Shown here one piece after another: positions 1-6,351 of a stretch of DNA of 34,117 nt (position 1 is its first letter; each line of letters starts with the position of its first letter). A program made the translations under genes and the position numbers. The notes below the pieces were generated by a model. It had not been told where the DNA came from, did not search any database, and saw only the letters and a program-made list of their open reading frames with translations. The DNA comes from a virus. The stretch covers positions 1-34,117 of the IMG/VR virus record IMGVR_UViG_3300025154_000277. One strand, 5' to 3'.

Positions 1-1
1 A

Positions 2-58
2 AGCAGTGTTGAAAAATTGATTAAGACTGCGGCGGAAAAAGACATACCGCTTTTTTGA
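2..58 (+). CDS. C-terminal end of an unidentified protein (partial)
   Basis: An open frame enters from the left edge and ends at TGA 56-58, giving 18 residues ending AAEKDIPLF. The next gene starts 9 bases later, which fits the tight spacing of this genome. Nothing can be said of its function. The same stretch holds a weak hairpin (GCGG/CCGC) followed by a run of T, which may act as a terminator. Confidence 0.4.
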   Translation, partial: SSVEKLIKTAAEKDIPLF

Positions 59-67
59 AAAAAAAAT

Positions 68-535
68 ATGGAAACTGAAACTTACAAAATCCCGTTGACA
101 CAAGGCAAGTATGCCATAGTCGATAAAGATGACTACGAAAAACTGAGCGAGCATAAATGGTGCGTAGGGAAAGAGGGTAATGTTTTTTATGCTCAGAGAA
201 AAGAGCATCGCACCAAGACTATTAAAATGCACAACGTAATTATGAATACCCCGAAAGGATTTGAGGTTGACCATAGAGATAGCGATGGTCTTAATAATCA
301 AAAATATAATTTGAGAATATGCACCCACCAACAAAATATGTTTCATAAAAGACCGAAAAAAGGACGCAAATATAAAGGTGTTTATGCTTCCATCGGCAAA
401 TATAGCGTGGTGATTAACTGCAACGGCAAAAGTCTCCGCCTATGTGGATTTCGCAATGAAGTTGAAGCGGCCAAAGCCTATGACTTAAAGGCAAAGGAAT
501 TACACGGTGAGTTTGCTTATTTAAATTTTCCCTAA
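68..535 (+). CDS. HNH-AP2 homing endonuclease (free-standing)
   Basis: A predicted site-specific DNA endonuclease of the phage HNH-AP2 family, which spreads its own gene by cutting alleles that lack it. The 155-residue protein has the usual order. An N-terminal block (about 6-31) reads like LTQGKYAIVD...KW. The HNH core follows (about 54-95: H55, D68-H69, then GLNNQKYNLR). A C-terminal AP2-type DNA-binding domain (about 102-155) reads YKGVYAS...AAKAYD...FAYLNF. Length is typical and all core residues are present, so it looks intact. The start lies 9 bases after the preceding stop. Three relatives lie in this window (2746, 15319 and 23053). It sits directly 5' of the structured RNA region, but it is not an IscB-type protein and I see no intron core around it. 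Confidence 0.85.
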   Translation: METETYKIPLTQGKYAIVDKDDYEKLSEHKWCVGKEGNVFYAQRKEHRTKTIKMHNVIMNTPKGFEVDHRDSDGLNNQKYNLRICTHQQNMFHKRPKKGRKYKGVYASIGKYSVVINCNGKSLRLCGFRNEVEAAKAYDLKAKELHGEFAYLNFP

Positions 536-574
536 AGTTTAATGCTCTTTTTAAAAGTCAATAAATAAAAAACG

Positions 575-1010
575 ACCGTGCGAAATGAGCTTACGGTGAA
601 AGCCAAAAAAGGGCATAGGACAAATTTACCGGCTGGCTACTACCAGCAACCTATCCTCCGACCGCAGAGAGTGATTCCTGACGTTTCGCACAGTTTTTCC
701 GACAGGCGGGTCGTTATGTAGCCGCCCTGAAAAAAATTATCCGCAACGAGCGGATATTCTCCTCGGCAGTCCGTTCCTCTCCTCGGCGGACTGCTTTTTC
801 GGGGACGTAGCCGGGACGAATCCGGGCGATGCAGGGTCAAGCCTGCCGTCCCCTTTGATGTAAATTGACAAGTAAATAGGCCGAGTTCAAGCACTGCCCT
901 TTAGGCCGGGCTGGTTTGCAGAAATGCAAATCAAAGATGTTTGAATCGGGCGTTGGTGGCGAACGAAATTAACCGAGTTAACCGGTTTGAAATCCAGTCC
1001 AACGCCCCTT
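575..1010 (+). ncRNA. Large structured RNA candidate upstream of the tRNA
   Basis: No convincing gene exists between 536 and 1115, yet the sequence is dense in complementary segments. Helices read directly: 578-585/684-691 (8 bp, perfect); 615-619/650-654 enclosing 632-636/643-647; 703-709/722-729 with one bulged C; 739-744/750-755; 766-773/787-794; 801-807/847-853 closing hairpins near 811-827 and 831-835/842-846; 913-920/925-932 capped by a GAAA tetraloop; 948-956/999-1007 (9 bp) enclosing 971-975/983-987. The block ends 3 bases before a tRNA. Giant phage RNAs such as GOLLD and ROOL are known to lie beside tRNA genes, so this could be a relative or a new class. No conserved GOLLD or ROOL sequence was recognised. 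It could also be several short RNAs separated by the terminator-like hairpin at 766-799. Ends are approximate. Confidence 0.5.
766..799 (+). terminator. Rho-independent terminator-like hairpin
   Basis: A perfect 8-bp GC-rich stem (GCAGTCCG / CGGACTGC) with a 13-base loop is followed at once by five T residues. It has the form of an intrinsic terminator but lies inside the larger helix-rich block, so it may instead be one arm of that RNA. Confidence 0.55.
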
Positions 1011-1013
1011 TAT

Positions 1014-1085
1014 CGCAGCGTAGAGCAGAGGTAGCTCGTGAGGTTCATAACCTTGAGGTCGCAAGTTCGAATCTTGCCGCTGCAA
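1014..1085 (+). tRNA. Initiator-type tRNA-Met (anticodon CAT)
   Basis: A full cloverleaf can be drawn. Acceptor 1014-1020/1078-1084, D-stem GAGC/GCTC (1023-1026/1034-1037) with GG in the loop, anticodon stem 1039-1043/1051-1055 with loop TTCATAA (CAT at 1046-1048), T-arm GCAAG-TTCGAAT-CTTGC, discriminator A1085. CCA is not encoded. Two initiator hallmarks are visible: the first acceptor pair is a C-A mismatch (C1014, A1084), and the second D-stem pair is A-T (purine 11, pyrimidine 24) where elongators have the reverse. The anticodon stem has two of the three usual G-C pairs next to the loop (G30-C40, G31-C39), with A-T at 29-41. I therefore read it as tRNA-fMet rather than elongator Met. Confidence 0.9.
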
Positions 1086-1115
1086 TTAAAAATTATTTAA
1101 TACGGAGACCTTAAA

Positions 1116-1385
1116 ATGACAACAAGAAAATGTGAATGTATTTACCATCGTTATCACTGTGTACACATCTACAAAGACCGGCTGTATAGCCATAGTCAGG
1201 ACGTTTGGGATAGCATTTTTAAGTCTGCAAATCCTGATGAAATAGAAACATTCCCCTCTGAATTATATGTTCACGGAATGACAGTGAACGCTTTAAGACA
1301 AGCGGCTGGAAAGCAAGAGGTAGTTCAATCGGTTAGTGATTCTGAATTACAACCGCAAGATTTTGTTGAATGCGAATTTTGCTGA
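1116..1385 (+). CDS. Small protein with Cys/His-rich N-terminus, unknown function
   Basis: An 89-residue protein preceded by the leader ACGGAGACC five bases before the ATG; the same leader recurs before the genes at 1904 and 2054. The N-terminus is rich in Cys and His (C6, C8, H11, H14, C15, H17) and the C-terminus ends CEFC, so it could bind a metal ion. No family was recognised. The stop codon overlaps the ATG of the next gene (TGATG), suggesting coupled translation. First gene of a short run leading to the ATPase gene. Confidence 0.65.
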   Translation: MTTRKCECIYHRYHCVHIYKDRLYSHSQDVWDSIFKSANPDEIETFPSELYVHGMTVNALRQAAGKQEVVQSVSDSELQPQDFVECEFC

Positions 1386-1567
1386 TGAAATACAAATACA
1401 CAATTTTAATGCTCTGCATAATTTCGTCATTCATTTTGGCGATGGGAATTTTTTACAGAGCCATAAAGCAAATGCCAGTGCCAGAGCCGGAAATAAAATA
1501 TATTACGGTAACGGATGAGATGATGAAAGATTTGGGCGTAAGAGAACAAAGGGCGGGAATAAGATAA
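1385..1567 (+). CDS. Small single-pass membrane protein
   Basis: A 60-residue protein with a short basic N-terminus (MKYKY) and one strongly hydrophobic segment at about residues 6-25, then a polar tail containing a PVPEPE stretch. It probably sits in the inner membrane with the tail outside the bilayer. The ATG at 1385 is preferred because it overlaps the upstream stop by one base; an ATG 15 bases earlier is in frame but would add only a few residues. No separate ribosome binding site is seen, so translational coupling is likely. Function unknown; signal-anchor proteins of this size occur in lysis or superinfection-exclusion roles, but nothing here shows that. Confidence 0.5.
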   Translation: MKYKYTILMLCIISSFILAMGIFYRAIKQMPVPEPEIKYITVTDEMMKDLGVREQRAGIR

Positions 1568-1569
1568 TC

Positions 1570-1878
1570 GTGCAAACGCTTTTAGACCAACTTGAATCAC
1601 CCGCACAAACGAGCTTTGAAAAGTTCGATGAAGCGAATCCTGAAATATGGGAATTGTTCAAGAAGTATGCACACGCTCTTATACGCAAAGGCATAACGCA
1701 TTGGTCAGCAGATAACATCTTGCACAAGATAAGATTTGAAACGGCTGTAAAAAGTAAAGGTGATACGTTCAAGATAAACAACAATTATTCGGCTTATTAT
1801 GCCCGCAAGTTTATGAGCATATATCCGATGTATGACGGATTTTTTGAACTAAGAAAATCAAAATTAGATAACGAATAA
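1570..1878 (+). CDS. Conserved phage-type hypothetical protein
   Basis: A 102-residue soluble protein with a GTG start 2 bases after the preceding stop. Its pattern (NPEIWELFKKYA, then SADNILHKIRFET, then FKINNNYSAYYARKF, then GFFELRKS) resembles a small family I have seen in phage and prophage early regions, which has no assigned function to my knowledge. No catalytic motif or membrane segment. It belongs to the early cluster just before the recombination genes. Confidence 0.65.
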   Translation: MQTLLDQLESPAQTSFEKFDEANPEIWELFKKYAHALIRKGITHWSADNILHKIRFETAVKSKGDTFKINNNYSAYYARKFMSIYPMYDGFFELRKSKLDNE

Positions 1879-1903
1879 AAAAATTAAAATACGGAGACCA
1901 AAA

Positions 1904-2020
1904 ATGTCAGATAAATGCAAATGCAACGGTAGTAATTGTGGCGGAACTTGGAACGCTAAAAACGGCGATTGTGAATGTCCACCTGATTGCAAGCCAGAAG
2001 AATGCAAAGAACAAGAGTAG
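1904..2020 (+). CDS. Very small Cys-rich protein, metallothionein-like composition
   Basis: A 38-residue ORF starting four bases after the leader ACGGAGACC, which is shared with genes at 1116 and 2054 and supports real translation. Seven of 38 residues are Cys (5, 7, 12, 23, 25, 29, 34), arranged as CKC, CEC and spaced single Cys, with no hydrophobic core. The composition suggests metal binding in the cytoplasm. It is not recognisable as a named metallothionein or zinc-ribbon family, so metal binding is inference only. Confidence 0.55.
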   Translation: MSDKCKCNGSNCGGTWNAKNGDCECPPDCKPEECKEQE

Positions 2021-2053
2021 TAAAATAAAAAATTTTAATCACGGAGACCTAAA

Positions 2054-2734
2054 ATGAAAATCGAATTACTCAATATCGACATTACAAACTTCAAAGGACT
2101 CAAAGCCTTTAAGTTTTCACCAGACGGAGAAAACGCTTGTATCACGGCACAGAACGGCACAGGCAAAACCACTGTATATGATGCGTTTTTGTGGTTGTTA
2201 TTTGGCAAGGACAGCACAGGACGTAAGGACTTCGAGATTAGACCTCTTGACGAAGACAATCAACCCATTAAGGGACTTGTTGTTGCCACCGAAGCTACAT
2301 TGAGAATTGATAGTGAAATTCATACTTTCAAAAAAGAACAATGCGAAAAAACAATGAAAGAGAAATTTGAAGGTGAAATAAAAGAACGCATATCCTATCC
2401 AACATCTTGCTATATCGACGAAGTCCCTTTACTTGTCGGCGAATATCAGAAACGAATTGCCGAGTTTATCAGCGAGGATACATTCAAAACCTTAACAGAC
2501 CTGACGTACTTTAATAATCTGCATTGGACGAAACGCCGGGCTTTGTTACTCGAAATTGCAGGTGAAATCGGCACACCAAAAGGCTTTGATGAACTCTTGA
2601 ACAAGCTCAATGGCCGGTCGATTGATGATTATAAAAAGGTATTGGCAAGCCAAAGAGACCGCCTTAAAAAAGACCGCGAGGAAATCCCAAGCAGGATAGA
2701 TGAACTTCAACGAGGATTACCTGCCTACGTTTAG
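2054..2734 (+). CDS. SbcC/Rad50-like ATPase, N-terminal half (split gene)
   Basis: The N-terminal half of an SMC-type ATPase like those beside phage recT genes, which act with a nuclease in DNA end processing. It has the Walker A motif QNGTGKTT (about 33-40) after ITNFKGL, then the N-lobe, and ends as the coiled coil begins (QRDRLKKDREEIPSRIDEL). A stop follows at residue 227. The missing parts (coiled coil, zinc hook, signature and Walker B) are all in the ORF at 3230, with an HNH-AP2 gene between. Each half has a start and ribosome binding site, so two chains could assemble into one ATPase, as known for some phage proteins split by homing endonuclease genes. Leader ACGGAGACC precedes the ATG. 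Confidence 0.85.
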   Translation: MKIELLNIDITNFKGLKAFKFSPDGENACITAQNGTGKTTVYDAFLWLLFGKDSTGRKDFEIRPLDEDNQPIKGLVVATEATLRIDSEIHTFKKEQCEKTMKEKFEGEIKERISYPTSCYIDEVPLLVGEYQKRIAEFISEDTFKTLTDLTYFNNLHWTKRRALLLEIAGEIGTPKGFDELLNKLNGRSIDDYKKVLASQRDRLKKDREEIPSRIDELQRGLPAYV

Positions 2735-2745
2735 GATTAAAAATT

Positions 2746-3240
2746 ATGAAAACAATACCACTAACAAGAGAGCAGTTTGCTTTGGTAGATGATACTGACT
2801 TTGCCGAATTGTCAAAACATAAATGGCATGCTGTATTAAAAAGAAATACATTCTACGCCGAGGGCAGTAGTCCAAATAAGAGACGCGGCAATAGAATTGT
2901 TAAAATGCACCGACATATTTTAGGGTTAAAATATGGAGATGGCGTACAGGTTGACCACCGAGACGGAAACGGTCTTAATAATCAAAAAAGTAATCTACGG
3001 ATATGCACATATAAAGAAAATCAGATGAACAGAAGAACAGTAAGAGGGAGTAGCTGTTACAAGGGCGTACATTGGTGCAATAGAAACAAAAGATGGATGT
3101 CTAAGATTTTTTACAAAAAGGCAATTTTTATTGGCTCATTTAAAAGTGAGATTGAAGCGGCAAGGGCTTACAACACCGCCGCTATCAGATATTTTGGGGA
3201 ATTTGCAAATATAAACAAAGGAGTAGAAAATGGAAACTAA
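2746..3240 (+). CDS. HNH-AP2 homing endonuclease inserted in the ATPase gene
   Basis: A 164-residue intact member of the same family as the gene at 68. It has the N-terminal block LTREQFALVDD...KW (6-27), HNH core with H55/H57, D70-H71 and GLNNQKSNLR (76-85), and AP2-type domain from about 104 (YKGVHWC...AARAYN...FGEFA). It starts 11 bases after the stop of the ATPase N-half. Its last codons carry AAAGGAG, which serves as ribosome binding site for the ATPase C-half starting at 3230 (11-base overlap). With only 11 bases at the 5' side there is no room for an intron or intein, so this is a free-standing gene insertion. Confidence 0.88.
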   Translation: MKTIPLTREQFALVDDTDFAELSKHKWHAVLKRNTFYAEGSSPNKRRGNRIVKMHRHILGLKYGDGVQVDHRDGNGLNNQKSNLRICTYKENQMNRRTVRGSSCYKGVHWCNRNKRWMSKIFYKKAIFIGSFKSEIEAARAYNTAAIRYFGEFANINKGVENGN

Positions 3241-4561
3241 AGACCTTGAAAAACAAAGAAATAATATTCAAGCCAAAATTGCAAAAATTGACGGTATGAG
3301 GCAGAATGTTTTTGCACAGGAACAGGAACGACAAAAAAAGATTGAAGCTAAAAACGCCTTAGAGACAAAGAAAATCAGGCGTGAGAGCGAACTTGCAACC
3401 GACACAAGCGGAATTACCGACCTGCTGAACGAAAAGGCGGAGCTCGAAAAAGCAGTCGCAGAGTGTTCGCAAAATTCGGCTAATGCCTTGAGCGAAAAAA
3501 ATCAAATTAGCAACCAGATTAGCGATAAGAAATCAGAGATTGCCAGATTGACGCGGAATCGGACAGACATTATTGCTGAAATGAAATGTGCTGTCGAGGT
3601 CGATACTGGTATTAACGCAGAGCCAGAATCTGACACTTGCCCTTTGTGCGAACAGAAACTACCTGCCAAAAAGATTGCCGAAGCCAAAAAGAAGATTGAA
3701 GTCAATATCGCTTTGGCCGAGGCACGCAAACAGAAAAACATTGACGACATCAACGAAAGAGGCAATGCGGTCAAGGAGTCGATTGGAAAAGTTAATCAGG
3801 AAATCGAAAGCCTTACGTCTAAATTGCAAGCCGCTCAAAAAGCGTTTAGTGATGCACAGGGCAAGTTGGGTGTTGCTGAATCTGCCAAAACAAAACGCTT
3901 TGCCGAAATTGACGAACTGATTAAAAACAATCCGAAGCCAGACCCGGCCAAAGACCCTGAATGGCAACAGATTGTTACTGATATTGCAAAACTTGAAGCT
4001 GAAATAGGCGAGCCAACAGGCGACCAGATAACGGCTCTTGATAATCGCCGGACAATCCTGAATAACGACCTTGCAGAAGTCAACAAGGCTCTTGCTGATG
4101 CTGATAATGCAAAGAAAGCGAAAACCCGCATAGTTGAACTCGAAACACAAGAAAAGGCACTGGCTCAACAGTTAGCCGACATTGAACGTCTGCTTGCGAT
4201 GATAGGCGATTATACACAAAAAAAATCCGAGCTAATCGAATCATCTGTAAATGGAATGTTTAAGCACGTCAAATTTAAGATGTTTGAAACGTGTCTTAAC
4301 GGCAATATCGAGCCTGCCTGCGAAGCGACTTATAACGGCGTGCCTTACAGCGGACTATCAACAGGTCAGCAAATCTTTGTCGGCATCGACATTATCAACG
4401 TGCTGTCAAAACATTACGGAATATCAGCCCCATTGTTTATTGATAGAGCAGAATCGTTCACAATGAAAAACGAGGCCGAGTGTCAAACAATCGAACTCCA
4501 CGCAAAAATCGGAATCAAAAAATTAACCATAACAAGAAAGGAAGTATTAGCAAATGTCTGA
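3230..4561 (+). CDS. SbcC/Rad50-like ATPase, C-terminal half (split gene)
   Basis: A 443-residue C-half of the ATPase started at 2054. It opens within a long coiled coil, carries a Rad50-type zinc hook CPLC (C137, C140) between two coiled-coil arms, and ends with the C-lobe: ABC signature LSTGQQ (376-381) and Walker B PLFIDRAE (401-408). It lacks Walker A, which is in the other ORF. The ATG is supplied at the end of the inserted HNH gene, with AAAGGAG upstream. The stop overlaps the recT start by 8 bases, so all belong to one transcript. Whether the two halves associate into an active enzyme is inference; no frameshift is seen in either. Confidence 0.87.
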   Translation: METKDLEKQRNNIQAKIAKIDGMRQNVFAQEQERQKKIEAKNALETKKIRRESELATDTSGITDLLNEKAELEKAVAECSQNSANALSEKNQISNQISDKKSEIARLTRNRTDIIAEMKCAVEVDTGINAEPESDTCPLCEQKLPAKKIAEAKKKIEVNIALAEARKQKNIDDINERGNAVKESIGKVNQEIESLTSKLQAAQKAFSDAQGKLGVAESAKTKRFAEIDELIKNNPKPDPAKDPEWQQIVTDIAKLEAEIGEPTGDQITALDNRRTILNNDLAEVNKALADADNAKKAKTRIVELETQEKALAQQLADIERLLAMIGDYTQKKSELIESSVNGMFKHVKFKMFETCLNGNIEPACEATYNGVPYSGLSTGQQIFVGIDIINVLSKHYGISAPLFIDRAESFTMKNEAECQTIELHAKIGIKKLTITRKEVLANV

Positions 4562-5588
4562 AAACAAAAACCAAATTACGCCAATTTCAAAAGTCCGAAA
4601 CTATCTCGCTGACATAAATGTCAAAAAGAGATTTGAGGAAATACTCGGTAAGCACGCAGGGGCGTTCATAAACAGCATTGTAAATGTGGTCAATGGCAAC
4701 GACAAACTGCTTGCAATCGGTCAAAGCAATCCGCAAAGCATTATGACATCGGCCTTGCGTGCGGCAACAATGCTATTATCTATTGACCCTGCATTGGGAC
4801 AGGCGGCTATTGTTCCTTATGGCAATGCAGCGGTATTTCAAATTATGTATAAAGGCGTTACGCAGCTTTGCATTAGGTCTGGTCAATATGCAACAATCCA
4901 TTGCACAGAAGTTTATGCCGATGAAATAAAATTCCATAACCCATTAACAGGCGAAGTCGTTTTTAACGACCCCGCTACTTTTAAGATGCGGTATGCCGAC
5001 AAAGACAAAAACATTGTCGGTCATTACGCACACTTTGAATTGCTGTCTGGTTTTATAAAATCTGACTATATGTCAACGGGCGAAGCAATGGCACACGGCA
5101 GGAAATACAGCAAGTCATACCAATACGACCTTAGAGACCACAAACAAACCTCTAAATGGTCAACAGACCCCGTGCCAATGTGTAACAAGACGGTACTGCT
5201 TCGACTACTTACAAAATACGGCGTAATGTCGATTGAAATACAAGACGCACTTGTTGCCGATAGTGAGGATGCTGTTGATTTTTCCGATGCTCAAGATGCT
5301 GCGACAAAACAGATTGACGGCCAGTCTGGAAGCAAACTTATAGACGCTAATTTTGAAATCCCAGGCGAACCAGACCCCGCTACGAAAGCCAAAGCACAGG
5401 CGATGATTGACAATCTGAAAGCCGATGAAGCCGGACAATCGCAACAGCCACACGACAATGCACCGCCAGCAAAACTGCCTTATTACTGCCCAGCCTGCGA
5501 CACAGAGCATCCCTATCAAAAAGGCAACAAGTGTCCAATGGTCGATAAAGACGGCAACCCCTGCACCGGCAAACTTATAAAACAATAG
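4554..5588 (+). CDS. recT: RecT-family single-strand annealing protein with C-terminal zinc ribbon
   Basis: A DNA annealing recombinase that pairs complementary single strands during phage recombination and replication. Residues about 1-230 match the RecT pattern: FINSIVNVVNGND, then SIMTSALRAATMLLSIDPALGQAAIVPYG, then FQIMYKGVTQLCIRSGQY, ending with the PVPMCNKTVLLRLLTKYG block. After an acidic, Ala/Gln/Pro-rich linker the protein ends in a Cys4-like module (CPAC ... CPM ... C), which is not part of ordinary RecT. It overlaps the ATPase gene and is followed 11 bases later by the MBL-fold gene, the usual company of phage recT. Confidence 0.92.
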   Translation: MSENKNQITPISKVRNYLADINVKKRFEEILGKHAGAFINSIVNVVNGNDKLLAIGQSNPQSIMTSALRAATMLLSIDPALGQAAIVPYGNAAVFQIMYKGVTQLCIRSGQYATIHCTEVYADEIKFHNPLTGEVVFNDPATFKMRYADKDKNIVGHYAHFELLSGFIKSDYMSTGEAMAHGRKYSKSYQYDLRDHKQTSKWSTDPVPMCNKTVLLRLLTKYGVMSIEIQDALVADSEDAVDFSDAQDAATKQIDGQSGSKLIDANFEIPGEPDPATKAKAQAMIDNLKADEAGQSQQPHDNAPPAKLPYYCPACDTEHPYQKGNKCPMVDKDGNPCTGKLIKQ

Positions 5589-5599
5589 GACTTTGAAAC

Positions 5600-6325
5600 G
5601 TGAAATTTGAACAACTATATAGCAGCAGCTCAGGCAATTTATATACGCTTCAAACAATGACAGGCAAGACACTGTTAATTGAGTGTGGCGTACCTTACAA
5701 GAGACTGTTAAAGGCTCTTAATTATGATTTGAGCAACATTGAGGCTGTTCTTGTTAGCCACGAGCATAACGACCATTCTGCTGCTGTGATGGAGCTGATA
5801 GAGGCCGGACAAGATGTGTATGCGTCTGCCGGCACTCTGTCGGCTTTGGGAATAAAGGAGAACTGCCCGCAATATCGCAGATGCAAGATTATCGAAAATA
5901 ACACGCTTGTAAAATTACCGAGCTTTCAGGTGTTCGCTTTTAACGTTCATCACGACGCAAAAGAGCCTTTGGGCTTTGTCATACGAGAGACAGCTACGGG
6001 TGAGTTTATGCTTTTCGCTACTGATACCAGTCATATTGAGCAGCGATTTACTTATCCGTTTTCGATTATCGCTTTGGAATGTTCTTATGACGGCGAAATA
6101 CTCGGCCAAAGAGTGGACACCAAAACAATAAATGAGGAACTTGCTAAGCGGCTCCTGACTTCGCATTTAGAAAAAGGCCAAACTATGCGGTATATCAGCG
6201 AGTTTTGCGACCTGTCAAAATGCCGCGAATTACACTTACTCCACCTGTCGGCTGAAAATATCGACAAAGAGCAAACAATTAACGAATTTGAAAAGAGATT
6301 TTTTTTGAGGCCAATAACGGTTTAA
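5600..6325 (+). CDS. Metallo-beta-lactamase-fold hydrolase, likely recombination-associated nuclease
   Basis: A 241-residue MBL-fold protein with the metal-binding motif SHEHNDH (H54, H56, D58, H59), a further His pair at 118-119 and Asp in FATDT (about 143), in the arrangement of the YycJ/WalJ branch. It starts at GTG 5600 with an AGGA site 7 bases upstream. Lying right after recT, where many phages encode an exonuclease partner, it may process DNA ends. That role is inferred from context and fold, not shown by the sequence. Complete and without frameshifts. Confidence 0.8.
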   Translation: MKFEQLYSSSSGNLYTLQTMTGKTLLIECGVPYKRLLKALNYDLSNIEAVLVSHEHNDHSAAVMELIEAGQDVYASAGTLSALGIKENCPQYRRCKIIENNTLVKLPSFQVFAFNVHHDAKEPLGFVIRETATGEFMLFATDTSHIEQRFTYPFSIIALECSYDGEILGQRVDTKTINEELAKRLLTSHLEKGQTMRYISEFCDLSKCRELHLLHLSAENIDKEQTINEFEKRFFLRPITV

Positions 6326-6351
6326 AAAGTATTTTTCAAGGATGATATTTT

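Noticed and set aside
640-894. Minus-strand 84-residue frame in the RNA region
   Set aside because: It has no ribosome binding site, a low-complexity Arg/Pro/Ser-rich product, and lies on the strand opposite to all real genes; the helices explain its openness.
948-1007. A second tRNA-like fold ending in a 9-bp acceptor-like stem
   Set aside because: The inner hairpin loop AGTTAAC lacks T33 and there is no room for a T-arm, so it is not a tRNA.
68-1010. Group I intron or IscB/HEARO-type system joining the HNH gene and the RNA
   Set aside because: No P/Q/R/S core or exon junction was seen, and the protein is HNH-AP2, without RuvC or IscB features.
2735-3240. Intein or intron in the ATPase gene
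   Set aside because: The upstream ORF ends in a stop 11 bases before the HNH ATG, there are no splice motifs, and no room for intron structure; a free-standing insert fits better.
3502-4168. Long minus-strand frames opposite the ATPase gene
   Set aside because: They mirror the biased codon use of a coiled-coil gene and have no start signals.
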